Below, piece by piece: positions 9,192 to 18,600 of a stretch of DNA of 64,000 nt. The translations under genes and the position numbers were made by a program. The notes below the pieces were generated by a model. That model was given only the letters and a program-made list of their open reading frames with translations. It was not told the origin of the DNA and made no database searches. The DNA is taken from positions 1 through 64,000 of the forward strand of contig PERO01000019.1 of NCBI GenBank assembly GCA_002928875.1, written 5' to 3'. Source of the DNA: Methylobacterium sp. (GTDB lineage Bacteria > Pseudomonadota > Alphaproteobacteria > Rhizobiales > Beijerinckiaceae). Position 1 is the stretch's first letter. The number at the start of each line of letters is the position of its first letter.

Positions 9192-10067
9192 TCAGCGATC
9201 GCCATTGGCCAACGGCTCCAGCCAGCGCGGACGCCCAGCCGCCTGGCTCAGCCGGTCGACGACGATCGCCAGCAGTACGATCCCAAGACCACCCACCGCG
9301 CCTTGTCCGGCATCGGCGCGCTGCAGCCCGATGAGCACCGTTTCGCCAAGGCCCCGTGCGCCGATCATCGAGGCGATCACCACCATGCCGAGCGCAGCCA
9401 TCACCGATTGGTTGATGCCGGCCATGATCGCGGGGCGGGCCAGCGGCAATTCCACGAGCCAGAGCGCCAGTCGTTCGGAAAGACCCAGCGCGCGGGCGGC
9501 ATCGCGATCGTCCACCCGCACCGAGCGCAGGCCGAGATCCGTCATGCGCGCCACGGGCGGCACGGCGACGATGACGGTCGCGAACAGGGCGGGTGCCGTG
9601 CCGAGCCCCAGCAGCATCGCGGCGGGAATGAGGTAGACGAAACTCGGCACGGTCTGCATCAGGTCATAGATGACCCGCGCGACCTGCCCGAAACGTGGAT
9701 AGCGCGCGCCGGCAATCCCCAGGGGCAGGCCGATCAGCACCGCCGCGGCGACGGCGACGCTGACAAGCGCCAGCGAGCGCATGGATTCGGCCCAGAGCCC
9801 GAGAAGCCAGAGGCCCATCATCAAGGCGCCCATCGCGAGGCCGAAGCGGATCGACCGGCCCAGCCGCCAGCCCAGCGCGACGATGCCCAACCCGAGCAGC
9901 CAGGGCGGTGCCAGCAGCAAAGCCCATTCCAGCCAGCGCACGGGCATGGTGACGCCGCGCCCGAAAGCCTCGACGCCTTCCGGATTGAACTGCAGCAGGC
10001 GTTCGACGCCCCGGTTGACGAGTTGGCGCAAAACAGCGCCAAGTTCTCCGTATTCCAGCTTGCGCAC
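9192..10067 (-). CDS. ABC transporter permease, glycine betaine/proline (ProW) type
   Basis: Multi-TM; 'QTVPSFVYLIPAAMLLGLGTAPALFATVIVAVPPVARMTDLGLRSV' BPD permease motif. Confidence 0.85.
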   Translation of the reverse strand: MRKLEYGELGAVLRQLVNRGVERLLQFNPEGVEAFGRGVTMPVRWLEWALLLAPPWLLGLGIVALGWRLGRSIRFGLAMGALMMGLWLLGLWAESMRSLALVSVAVAAAVLIGLPLGIAGARYPRFGQVARVIYDLMQTVPSFVYLIPAAMLLGLGTAPALFATVIVAVPPVARMTDLGLRSVRVDDRDAARALGLSERLALWLVELPLARPAIMAGINQSVMAALGMVVIASMIGARGLGETVLIGLQRADAGQGAVGGLGIVLLAIVVDRLSQAAGRPRWLEPLANGDR

Positions 10068-10132
10068 CCCTTGAGCCGGTTCCGCTCAGGTGGCTGGCGG
10101 TTGAGCGAAAGACAGCGTGTTAGCTCGACCGA

Positions 10133-11119
10133 TTAGAGCGCGCCGGCGACACGGTTTGCAACCTCGGCCGGAACCCAGCCGCGCCACACCTCCGGCTTCT
10201 CCTTCATGAAGCGCAAGGCGGCCTGCTCGACGCTGATCCCGGCCGCCTTGCCGGCCGCGAGCGCCGCCGATGTCTGGGCCGAACTCGAGCGATAGGCCTT
10301 GAGGAACGCGGTGATCTGCGGCGCCGCTTCCACGAAACGGACATTCGCGCCGATCACCACCTCCGAGACCGGGTAGGCCGTCGCCCGCTCCGGACGGGCC
10401 TCGGCGATCATCTTCGCCCATATCTCGCGATCGAAGGCCGGCTCCTCGAGCTTCACGAGGTCATGCGCGCCCACGAGCCAGCTCGGCGACCAATGGTAGA
10501 ACAGCACCGGGCGGCCGCGCTTCAGGCCGGAATCGATCGCCGCGACCAGCGCCTCGCTCGCGCCCGGCCGCACATTGGTGAAATGCGCCTCGAGCCCGTA
10601 GGCCACGAGCTTCTTGCTGTTCACCACCTCGCATTGCCAGCCCGGCACACAATTGTAGAACAGGCCCTTGTCCGGGTTGTCGGGGTCGGCGAACAGCGCC
10701 TTGTTCGCCACGAGATCGGAAACCTTCTTCAGGTTCGGAGCCTTGGCGTTCGGGCCTTCGACCAGCGCGCGGGGCACATACCAGCCCTCGGTCGCGTCGG
10801 GGAATGTCGTGCCGAGGCGGACGACCTTCTTCTCGCGCTCGGCATCCACCCAGGGCTGCACCGGATTGGCGAGCCAGATTTCCATGGTGAGGTCGACATC
10901 GCCGCGGGCCAAGCCGTTCACAAGCGGAATGGTCGCGCCGGGCACGCGCTCGGTCTTGCAGCCATAGCCCTTCTCGATGATCGTCCGGGCGATGGTGGTG
11001 TGAAAGGCGGCGGAATCATAATCGAGACCGGCAAAATTGATCGGCCGATTGATCTCGCAGGCGGCAGCGCCCGCACATGTTCCGAGGGCCGCCGCCAGGA
11101 CAGCCAGAATACGCTTCAT
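10133..11119 (-). CDS. Glycine betaine/quaternary amine ABC transporter substrate-binding protein (ProX/OpuAC type)
   Basis: Signal peptide MKRILAVLAAALGTCAGAAA; OpuAC-like fold signatures ('DYDSAAFHTTIARTIIEKGYGCKTERVPG'). Confidence 0.83.
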   Translation of the reverse strand: MKRILAVLAAALGTCAGAAACEINRPINFAGLDYDSAAFHTTIARTIIEKGYGCKTERVPGATIPLVNGLARGDVDLTMEIWLANPVQPWVDAEREKKVVRLGTTFPDATEGWYVPRALVEGPNAKAPNLKKVSDLVANKALFADPDNPDKGLFYNCVPGWQCEVVNSKKLVAYGLEAHFTNVRPGASEALVAAIDSGLKRGRPVLFYHWSPSWLVGAHDLVKLEEPAFDREIWAKMIAEARPERATAYPVSEVVIGANVRFVEAAPQITAFLKAYRSSSAQTSAALAAGKAAGISVEQAALRFMKEKPEVWRGWVPAEVANRVAGAL

Positions 11120-11286
11120 CGTCTTTTCCCCCAACCTCAGGCGCCGTCAAACTAGGTGCGCGTCCGGGAAATGACTATTCGTAATTTCCCCTGGTCACGG
11201 CGTTGTGAGAGGACAGTGTATGAAAATGGGAAAGTCGGGCAGGCGTCGATTTGACGCCTCCCGTTTTGCTCAGGCGATCACAGCGT

Positions 11287-11469
11287 TCAGAGCGTGACCG
11301 GGGCGGTCCAGGCGCCGTAGGCGGCCATCACGAGCGGGATCAGCAGCATGGCGGTCGCGACCGCGAAGCCGGCGATGTCGAGCATGCTGAAATGGGCGTG
11401 GCCGTCGGACGGCACGTCGTAGGCGCCCCGTGTGGGCATCGTCGAATGGTTCATGTCGATTGCGGACAT
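11287..11469 (-). CDS. Small (60 aa) single-TM protein
   Basis: MSAIDMNHSTMPTRG...FAVATAMLLIPLVMAAYGAW; strong SD 'aggagg' upstream. Confidence 0.5.
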   Translation of the reverse strand: MSAIDMNHSTMPTRGAYDVPSDGHAHFSMLDIAGFAVATAMLLIPLVMAAYGAWTAPVTL

Positions 11470-11611
11470 CGTGTCCTCCTGTCTGGCGAAGTGATGCCAT
11501 GAGGACGCGGGAAGGGTCCGTTTTGTTCCATCCGCCGGTGCCACCGGGTCGGCCGGGCGATGCGAACGGAGAGGGGACCGGAGCAGCCCGAAGGCGAAGC
11601 CGCGACGCAGA

Positions 11612-11641
11612 AACCCCCCGGCCGAGGAGGCCCGGGGGGTT
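11612..11641 (-). terminator. GC-rich stem-loop downstream of flgH
   Basis: aaccccccgg/ccggggggtt arms; short T run on the minus strand. Confidence 0.45.
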
Positions 11642-11788
11642 CGCTTCGCAAGGCGAGAGCCCGCATCAGGGGGGAGCGAGGGGCAAGGTTCGCCCTGGCC
11701 GCCGGCTCGGGTTGGAGGCGAGCCGGTCGGTGGGGGTGGGTGCGGCAGACGCGAGACCGGCGCCGCACCGAGCGGTGAAAGGGAGGCT

Positions 11789-12556
11789 TCAGAAGGGCAG
11801 GAGCACGTCCAGCACCTGCTGGCCGTAGCGGGGCTGCTGCACATCGGTGATCTGGCCGCGGCCGCCATAGGCGATGCGGGCCTGGGCGATCTTGGTCGAG
11901 TCGATCTGGTTGCCGGCCTCGATATCCTCGGGGCGGACCACACCGGCGACGATCAGCTCGCGCACCTCGAAGTTGACGCGCACCTCCTGCTTGCCCCCGA
12001 TGACGAGATTGCCGTTCGGCAGCACCTGCGTCACCACTGCGGCGACATCGGTCACGACCTGCTCGGAGCGCTTCACGGAGCCCGCGCCCTTCGAGTTCGT
12101 ATCCGAGTTGAGGTCGACGAGGGCGGCCGGGTTGGCGCCGTCGGGCAGGTAGCGGTCCAGCGCGTTCTCGTAGCCGAAGAAGCCCTTGGCGCCGAAATTG
12201 TCGGCGTTCTGGCGGCTGCGCTGCGTCGTGTTGTCGATGTTGGCGCGATCGGTGATCCGCACCCGCACGGTGAGGAGGTCACCCACGACCTGCGCGCGCT
12301 GATCCTTGAAGAAGGCGCGCGAGCCGGGCCGCCAGAGCGAATTCGCCTGGTAGGAGATCGGCTTCGGCGCCGGCATCGGCATCGAGACCGGCTTGTAGCC
12401 GGGCTGCGCCACGGGGTTCTCGATCGCCGAGAGCGTGGGTGCCTTGCCCACATTCGACAGGCGGTCGAGCGAGCCGCAGGCCGGCAGGGCCATCAGCGGC
12501 AGGGCCATCAGGCCGATACGGGAGGCGAGGGCGCCGGGATTCCGGGTGGTGGACAT
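11789..12556 (-). CDS. flgH: Flagellar L-ring protein FlgH
   Basis: 'SLWRPGSRAFFKDQRAQVVGDLLTVRVRITDRANIDNTTQRSR' and 'GNLVIGGKQEVRVNFEVRELIVAGVVRPEDI'. Confidence 0.95.
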   Translation of the reverse strand: MSTTRNPGALASRIGLMALPLMALPACGSLDRLSNVGKAPTLSAIENPVAQPGYKPVSMPMPAPKPISYQANSLWRPGSRAFFKDQRAQVVGDLLTVRVRITDRANIDNTTQRSRQNADNFGAKGFFGYENALDRYLPDGANPAALVDLNSDTNSKGAGSVKRSEQVVTDVAAVVTQVLPNGNLVIGGKQEVRVNFEVRELIVAGVVRPEDIEAGNQIDSTKIAQARIAYGGRGQITDVQQPRYGQQVLDVLLPF

Positions 12557-12588
12557 GGCACGCGTCCTTTCGAGACGGAAACGATGAA

Positions 12589-12632
12589 GCATTTTCGAGC
12601 GAAGTGGATTCCGGTTCGCGTGAAGAAAATGC
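12589..12632. repeat. Interspersed palindromic repeat (GCATTTTC...GAAAATGC type)
   Basis: gcattttcgagcgaagtggattccggttcgcgtgaagaaaatgc; 8-bp perfect arms; resembles a repeat common in Rhizobiales genomes. Confidence 0.6.
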
Positions 12633-12646
12633 GTTGAAACAGACCT

Positions 12647-13624
12647 TTAACGGCTGAGTGCGCTGTCGGAGAGGCTGGCTTGCGGGGCCACCGGCCCGGC
12701 GATGGTGACCTGGGCGGAGCCGGTGACGACGCCTTCCACGATCTTCTTGGATTGCAGGTTCTGCACCTTGACCGGGTCGCCCATCGAGCCCGAGCCCTGG
12801 GCGCGGCCGCGCATGGTGAGCGTCAGCCCCTTGGTGACGTAGGTCACGGTGACGAGGCTCGCCTTCTCGACGAGGATCGGCTTCGCAAGATCGGCCGAGC
12901 GGATCATCTCGCCGGCCTTCAGCGCCCGGCGGGGCACCATGCCGATGAGATCGGAGAGCGGGCGGACGACATCCGCCCCCACCTGCGCGGCCGGGCGCCT
13001 GACCAGCACCACGTCCTTCGCCTGGATGGCTTCGCCGCGATCGAGATCGCCAACCGGCACGGCCACTTCGCGCATCTCCACGATGCTGCCGGTCACGGTC
13101 CAGCCATCCGGCCCGTCGAGGCCGCCGGGAAGCGTCAGCCGCGCCTCGAAGCGCCCGGTGCGCATGTCCCGCAAGAACTGCGCGACCTTGAGGGTCTCGC
13201 CGCGTGCCGCATCGACAAGGCGCGCGGCATGGTGATCGTCGATCACGATATCGAGGTTGCCAAGCGCACCGCGTTCGGCGGCCACGCGGGCAATGGCTTC
13301 CTGCATGTCGTCACGGCTGACCGTGCGGCCTGGCCGGGTGATCGCCACCGAGACGACGTCGCCGGTCTCGATGCCGCGGATTCCGTGCTCGCGCGCCGCC
13401 TCGATGATGCGATCGGCGCGGATCGTGCCGCGATGGCCGGGCTGCGGCGCCCGGAACACCGCGATGGCACCCTTCTCGCCGACGCCTTCGATGAGCTGGT
13501 CGAGCCGGACTGTCTCGCCGGTGACGGTGATTTCGGATTTGAGCCGCATCGCCTCCTGCGCGAGGGCGGAGGTGCCCGCGAGCAGGGTCGCGACGAAAGC
13601 GAGGGAGAGCAGGCGCGAGGTCAT
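12647..13624 (-). CDS. flgA: Flagellar P-ring assembly chaperone FlgA
   Basis: SAF-type domain 'VPVGDLDRGEAIQAKDVVLVRRP...RRALKAGEMIRSADLAKPILVEKASLVTVTY'; position between flgG and flgH. Confidence 0.92.
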   Translation of the reverse strand: MTSRLLSLAFVATLLAGTSALAQEAMRLKSEITVTGETVRLDQLIEGVGEKGAIAVFRAPQPGHRGTIRADRIIEAAREHGIRGIETGDVVSVAITRPGRTVSRDDMQEAIARVAAERGALGNLDIVIDDHHAARLVDAARGETLKVAQFLRDMRTGRFEARLTLPGGLDGPDGWTVTGSIVEMREVAVPVGDLDRGEAIQAKDVVLVRRPAAQVGADVVRPLSDLIGMVPRRALKAGEMIRSADLAKPILVEKASLVTVTYVTKGLTLTMRGRAQGSGSMGDPVKVQNLQSKKIVEGVVTGSAQVTIAGPVAPQASLSDSALSR

Positions 13625-13638
13625 GATGGCAGAGCTCC

Positions 13639-14430
13639 TCAGCCGCGGAACAGGTTGGAGGTCGCCTGAAGCATCTGGTCCGCCCCGGTGATGACCTTGG
13701 AATTCAGCTCGTAGGCGCGCTGCGCCTGGATCATCGCGGCGATCTCGGTCACCGCGTTGACGTTCGATTCCTCGAGGTAACCCTGCTGGAGGTTGCCGAA
13801 GCCCTCCGCACCCGGCGTGCCATCCACGGGGGCGCCGGAACCCGGCGTCTCGAGATAGAGGTTGTCGCCGATCGATTCGAGGCCGACCTTGTTGATGAAG
13901 CGCGTCATCGTGAACTGGCCGAGCGCCTGCGGCTGCACCTGCCCCGGCACGGTCGCGGTGACCTGGCCGAGCTGGTTGACCGACACGCTCGTCGCATCGG
14001 CCGGGATCGTGATGCCGGGATCGACGAGATAGCCGTCCTTGGTGGTCAGCCGGCCCTGGCTGTCGGTCTCGAAGCCGCCGTCGCGGGTATAGGCGATGCG
14101 GCCATCGGGCAGCTGGATGCGGAAGAAACCCTCGCCGCGGATCGCCATGTCATAGGTGCGTTCCGTGTTGGTGACGTTGCCCTGGCTCATGATGCGGGGC
14201 GTGGCGACGGTTTTCACGCCCGAACCCACGAACAGGCCGGCCGGCGCCTGGGTGTTCTGGTCCGAGGTGGGCGCGCCCGAGCGACGCTGATGTTCGTAGA
14301 GCAGATCCTGGAAATGGATGGTCTGCCGCTTGAACCCCGTCGTGCGCATGTTCGCGACGTTGTTCGAGATGACTTCAACGCTTTTTTCCTGCGCCATCAT
14401 GCCGGTGGCAGCGGTGTAGAGAGCACGCAT
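13639..14430 (-). CDS. flgG: Flagellar basal-body rod protein FlgG
   Basis: 'MRALYTAATGMMAQEKSVEVISNNVANMRTTGFKRQ'; C-term 'AMIQAQRAYELNSKVI'. Confidence 0.96.
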   Translation of the reverse strand: MRALYTAATGMMAQEKSVEVISNNVANMRTTGFKRQTIHFQDLLYEHQRRSGAPTSDQNTQAPAGLFVGSGVKTVATPRIMSQGNVTNTERTYDMAIRGEGFFRIQLPDGRIAYTRDGGFETDSQGRLTTKDGYLVDPGITIPADATSVSVNQLGQVTATVPGQVQPQALGQFTMTRFINKVGLESIGDNLYLETPGSGAPVDGTPGAEGFGNLQQGYLEESNVNAVTEIAAMIQAQRAYELNSKVITGADQMLQATSNLFRG

Positions 14431-14454
14431 GGGACTGGCCTTTCAGGTTCAGGT

Positions 14455-15195
14455 TCAGATCGGCTCGCCGAGCCGCTGGATCGCGGTACGGCGGGTTTCG
14501 TCGGTGCGGGACATCAGGCTCGCGACGTTCTGGTAGGCACGATTGACTTCGATCATCCGGCTGATCTCGACGACCGGCTGGACATTGGAGCGCTCGACAT
14601 AGCCGGCCTGGACGCGGGCCTGGGTGACCGGCTCGGCCTGCTGGCGCGTGGTGAAGAGGTTGGCGCCCACATTCTCGAGGGCCTGCGGATTGCCGAAACG
14701 CACGACGCGCAGCCGGCCCCGCGTGCCGTTGTTGGTGCCGACCGTGCCGTCGCCGGCGATGCTGATCGGGCCATCCTGCTGCGTGAACTGGAAGGCACCC
14801 TGCTCGCCCTGCAGCGCGTAGCCGTCGGAATTGACGAGCTCGCCATTGGCGTTGAGCATCAGGGCGCCGTTGCGGGTGTAGCGCTCGCCCTGCGGCGTCT
14901 GCACGACGAAGAAACCCTCGCCAGTGATGGCGACGTCGAGCGGGTTGCCGGTCGGCTCCAGCTTGCCGCCGGAAAGGTCCAGCGGCGTGCCCCGGTCGAC
15001 AACGAAGGATACGCGACGATCGTCCCCGCGGCGAAAGCTGTCCGCGCTGGCGACCGGCATCTGGAACTCGCGCGAGGTCGAGATCCGACGCTTGAAACCA
15101 TTCGTGTTGGCGTTCGCGACATTGTTCGCGATGACGTCCATTTCACGCCTCAACGCCGTCTGGCGCGAAAGCGCGATGAGAAGCACGTTCTCCAT
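14455..15195 (-). CDS. flgF: Flagellar basal-body rod protein FlgF
   Basis: Rod protein N-term 'REMDVIANNVANANTNGFKRR', FlgF-like C-term 'EISRMIEVNRAYQNVASL'. Confidence 0.93.
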   Translation of the reverse strand: MENVLLIALSRQTALRREMDVIANNVANANTNGFKRRISTSREFQMPVASADSFRRGDDRRVSFVVDRGTPLDLSGGKLEPTGNPLDVAITGEGFFVVQTPQGERYTRNGALMLNANGELVNSDGYALQGEQGAFQFTQQDGPISIAGDGTVGTNNGTRGRLRVVRFGNPQALENVGANLFTTRQQAEPVTQARVQAGYVERSNVQPVVEISRMIEVNRAYQNVASLMSRTDETRRTAIQRLGEPI

Positions 15196-15423
15196 GCCCC
15201 ATCTCCTCGGTTTTGCGTGTCGCCGATCTCTCGCTCCCCAGCGCAGATCATTGACGCTGCAGTAACCAAACCAAGGATCGTGCCAAAGGCCGTTTCCGAT
15301 AAAATCCGAATAAAAACAGGATGATGAATTTATCGCCGTCTTGAGGCGGCTCGGTCATGGATTGCCTGTCGGCAGAAATGATCAGGCAAAATTTGCCGGT
15401 TTGGCCGAAAAAGAAATCCTTCG

Positions 15424-15431
15424 TTAACCAT
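15424..15431 (+). promoter_or_regulatory. Candidate CtrA half-site TTAACCAT upstream of fliL
   Basis: GAAA-N7-TTAACCAT; only the second half is a strong match. Confidence 0.35.
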
Positions 15432-15557
15432 GCTCCCCCAAGTTCGGGATCAAGGCGCTGCGCTCCGCGCCGGGCGATTCCGGGAGAACCCGGCCAAGTC
15501 CGTCGCAGAGCGGGAAGCAAGGACAAATCCGGGATATTCCGGTTTCAGGGTGATGCG

Positions 15558-16061
15558 ATGGCTGCGAACACCGCAACGAAGGGTGAAGACATTCCCGAAG
15601 AGGGCAAGGCTGCCGCTTCGGGCGGCAAGAAGAAGCTCATCATGATTTCCGTTGCTGCGGCCCTGCTGGCTGCCGGCGCCGGTGGCGGCTATTACTTCTG
15701 GCAGCGCTCCAAGGCGGCGGAAGCCGAGAAGACCGCGCAGCTGAAGAAGAAGGCCTTCTTCTTCGATCTGCCGGAAATCACCGTGAACCTTGCGGCCGCG
15801 CCCGGCCAGGAGCGCCCGGCCTATCTGCGCCTGAAGCTGGCGCTCGAGGTCGAGGATCAGAAGATCATCGCCGAGATCCAGCCGCTGATGCCGCGCGTGA
15901 TCGACAATTTCCAGATCTTCCTGCGTGAACTGCGCCCGACCGATCTCGAGGGTTCGGCGGGTCTCTACCGCCTGAAGGAAGAGCTGGTGCGCCGCGTGAA
16001 CGCGTCGGTCTACCCCGCGCGCATCGAGGCGATCCTGTTCCGGGACGTGCTGGTGCAGTGA
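15558..16061 (+). CDS. fliL: Flagellar basal body-associated protein FliL
   Basis: N-terminal TM; 'FFDLPEITVNLAA...YLRLKLALEVED...PRVIDNFQIFLRELRPTDLEGSAGLYRLKEELVRRVN'. Confidence 0.93.
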   Translation: MAANTATKGEDIPEEGKAAASGGKKKLIMISVAAALLAAGAGGGYYFWQRSKAAEAEKTAQLKKKAFFFDLPEITVNLAAAPGQERPAYLRLKLALEVEDQKIIAEIQPLMPRVIDNFQIFLRELRPTDLEGSAGLYRLKEELVRRVNASVYPARIEAILFRDVLVQ

Positions 16062-16113
16062 GTTTGCGACCTTCTGGTCCAGTGAGCGTGACCTTTCGGT
16101 CAAGGAGACGATA

Positions 16114-17259
16114 GTGGCTGATACCCCGGACAATTCCCAGGACGATCTTGCCGACGAATGGGCCCGCGCGCTCGGCGAGGCCGGCGTCGAGGATGCCGAT
16201 ACCGGCGGCGCGCCGAAGCCGAAGGAGCCGGGGCTGGACCTCGATCTCGGCACCGGGCTCTTCCTCGACCAGGAAGAAGTGGACACGATCTTCGGTTTCG
16301 ACCCCGAGGATGCCGACCAATCCAAGCAGAACGGCGTGCGCGCGATCGTCGATTCGACGGTCGTCTCCTACGAGCGCCTGCCGATGCTCGAAATCGTGTT
16401 CGACCGTCTGGTCCGCACGCTCACGACCACCCTGCGCTCGTTCTTCTCGGACAACGTCGAAGTCAGCCTCGATGACGTGACGAGCGTGCGCTTCGGCGAT
16501 TACGTCTCCTCGCTGCCGCTGCCGACCATCCTCGCGGTGTTCAAGGCGGAGCCCTGGGAGAATTACGGCCTCATCACCATCGACAGCGACCTGATCTATC
16601 TCGTGATGGACGTGCTGCTCGGTGGCCGGCGCGGCCTCTCGAATTTCCGCATCGAGGGCCGGCCCTACACCACGGTCGAGGTGAACCTGGTTCGCCGCCT
16701 GCTGGATCTCGTGCTGGGCGAGGCCGAGCAGGCCTTCCAGCCGCTCTCGCCGGTGAAGTTCATCCCGGAGCGCATCGAGACCAACCCGCGCTTCGCCTCC
16801 ATCACGCGGCCCGCCAATGCGGCGATCCTCATCGCGCTCGCCATCGACCTCGAAGGGCGCGGCGGGCGGGTGGAAATCCTGCTGCCCTATGCCACGATCG
16901 AGCCGATCCGCGAGTTGCTGCTGCAGTCCTATATGGGCGAGAAGCTCGGCCGCGACCACATCTGGGAAGGCCATCTCGCCTCCGAGATCTGGCAGGCGAC
17001 GCTCGATCTCGATGCCGTGCTGCACGAAACCAGCATGCCGGTCTCGAAGGTGCTCGAATTGCAGGTCGGCGACACGCTCGTCTTCGACGTGCGCGGCGAC
17101 CCGATGGTCACGGTCCGCTGCGGCGACCTCATGGTGACGCAGGGGAAGATCGGGCGCATCGGCGATCATATGGCGATCCAGATCGCGAAGCCCCTCAGAC
17201 GGTCAAGAACGACACTCGCAGCCTTCGAACAAGGCGTCTCAGTCAGGCGCGACAGGTGA
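16114..17259 (+). CDS. fliM: Flagellar motor switch protein FliM
   Basis: 'MLEIVFDRLVRTLTTTLRSF...VYLVMDVLLGG-like...LPYATIEPIRELLLQ'. Confidence 0.94.
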   Translation: MADTPDNSQDDLADEWARALGEAGVEDADTGGAPKPKEPGLDLDLGTGLFLDQEEVDTIFGFDPEDADQSKQNGVRAIVDSTVVSYERLPMLEIVFDRLVRTLTTTLRSFFSDNVEVSLDDVTSVRFGDYVSSLPLPTILAVFKAEPWENYGLITIDSDLIYLVMDVLLGGRRGLSNFRIEGRPYTTVEVNLVRRLLDLVLGEAEQAFQPLSPVKFIPERIETNPRFASITRPANAAILIALAIDLEGRGGRVEILLPYATIEPIRELLLQSYMGEKLGRDHIWEGHLASEIWQATLDLDAVLHETSMPVSKVLELQVGDTLVFDVRGDPMVTVRCGDLMVTQGKIGRIGDHMAIQIAKPLRRSRTTLAAFEQGVSVRRDR

Positions 17260-17263
17260 ATCC

Positions 17264-17758
17264 ATGTCCGGACAACTCGGTTTGATCATTGAAATCATTG
17301 TCGGCGGCCTTCTCGCCGTGACCATCGGTTATTGCATCCTGCTGGATCGTCGCCTGCGCGCGGTCCGCGCCGACGAGGCGGTGATGCGCAAGACCATCAT
17401 GGAGCTTTCCATCGCGACCGATCGCGCCGAGCGCGCGATCGATGCGCTGAAGCACACGCTCGGCGATTGCGACCGCACCCTCGGCGAACGCCTGCGGGTG
17501 GCCGAGCGCTACGCGTCGGACCTCGAGGACCAGATCCGCTCGGGTGACGATGTGCTGAACCGCATCAGCCGCATCGTCTCCACCGCGCTCGACAGCCCGG
17601 TGGTAGAAGGTGCGACCGACCCGGCCGAGGCCTTCTCCCAGCATGTCATCCGCACGCAGCCGGCCATCCGCTCGGCCTCCCGCATCTCCCAGACGCTTGC
17701 CGCTGCGCAGGCCCTGGCGACCCGCGGCGCCGAGAAGAAGCGGGAAAACGTGGCATGA
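17264..17758 (+). CDS. DUF6468-like flagellar-cluster protein (single TM, coiled coil)
   Basis: N-terminal TM, then a helical segment; immediately after fliM and overlapping the next gene start. Confidence 0.7.
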   Translation: MSGQLGLIIEIIVGGLLAVTIGYCILLDRRLRAVRADEAVMRKTIMELSIATDRAERAIDALKHTLGDCDRTLGERLRVAERYASDLEDQIRSGDDVLNRISRIVSTALDSPVVEGATDPAEAFSQHVIRTQPAIRSASRISQTLAAAQALATRGAEKKRENVA

Positions 17759-18594
17759 CCCGCATCCGGCTGATCCCTGTCCTGATCTTCGGGCTGGTCT
17801 CGCTGCTGACCATCCGGGTTCTGTCGATCGCGCTCGACAATCGCCCGCTGCCGCAGCTCTCGGACCTCGGACCGGCCGCGGGTGACCGTTTCGCCCGTTC
17901 CATCGAACGCGCCCGGCTCGGCCAGCAGGCCGACAGCCAGATCATCACCGGCTCGACCGGCAACGCGGACGCCACCAAGGCCGCCGACGCCAAGGCCCCC
18001 GATGCGAAATCGCCTGCCGTGGCCCAGGCCCCGGCCCAGCAGGGCGAAGCCAAGGTGCCGGCGATCAAGCCCGAGCCCGAAGGCACCCGCCTGCCGCCGC
18101 CCCCGGCCCAGATGCCGGAACGCGGCCAGGTCGCGAGCCCGGCGGAGCGCGATCTCCTCGAGCGCCTCAAGGACCGTCGCACCGAGATCGAGGCCCGCAA
18201 TCGCGAACTCGAGATGCGCGACAGCCTGCTGCGCACCACCGAGCGCAAGCTCGACGAGAAGATCGGCCAGCTCCGCACGCTTGAAGGCCAGTTCGACGCC
18301 AACCAGGCCGCCAAGAACGACCCCAAGCAGCGCTTCAAGCCGCTGGTGACGATGTACGAGACGATGAAGCCGAAGGAGGCCGCGCGGGTTTTCGACCGGC
18401 TCGACATCAAGGTGCTGATGGATCTCGTGCAGCAGATGAATCCGCGCAAAGTGGCCGAAATCCTCGCCGCGATGGAACCCGCGGCGGCCGAACGGCTCAC
18501 GGTGGCGCTGGCCCGGCAGGCGCAGAACGTCTCCGAGGCGACGGTGCCGGCGGCCGATGGCGAGTTGCCGCGGCTCACGCCGCCGGCGCGCTGA
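17755..18594 (+). CDS. MotE-family flagellar protein (MgtE intracellular N-like domain)
   Basis: 'MYETMKPKEAARVFDRLDIKVLMDLVQQMNPRKVAEILAAMEPAAAERLTVAL'. Confidence 0.8.
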   Translation: MTRIRLIPVLIFGLVSLLTIRVLSIALDNRPLPQLSDLGPAAGDRFARSIERARLGQQADSQIITGSTGNADATKAADAKAPDAKSPAVAQAPAQQGEAKVPAIKPEPEGTRLPPPPAQMPERGQVASPAERDLLERLKDRRTEIEARNRELEMRDSLLRTTERKLDEKIGQLRTLEGQFDANQAAKNDPKQRFKPLVTMYETMKPKEAARVFDRLDIKVLMDLVQQMNPRKVAEILAAMEPAAAERLTVALARQAQNVSEATVPAADGELPRLTPPAR

Positions 18595-18600
18595 GGCGGG

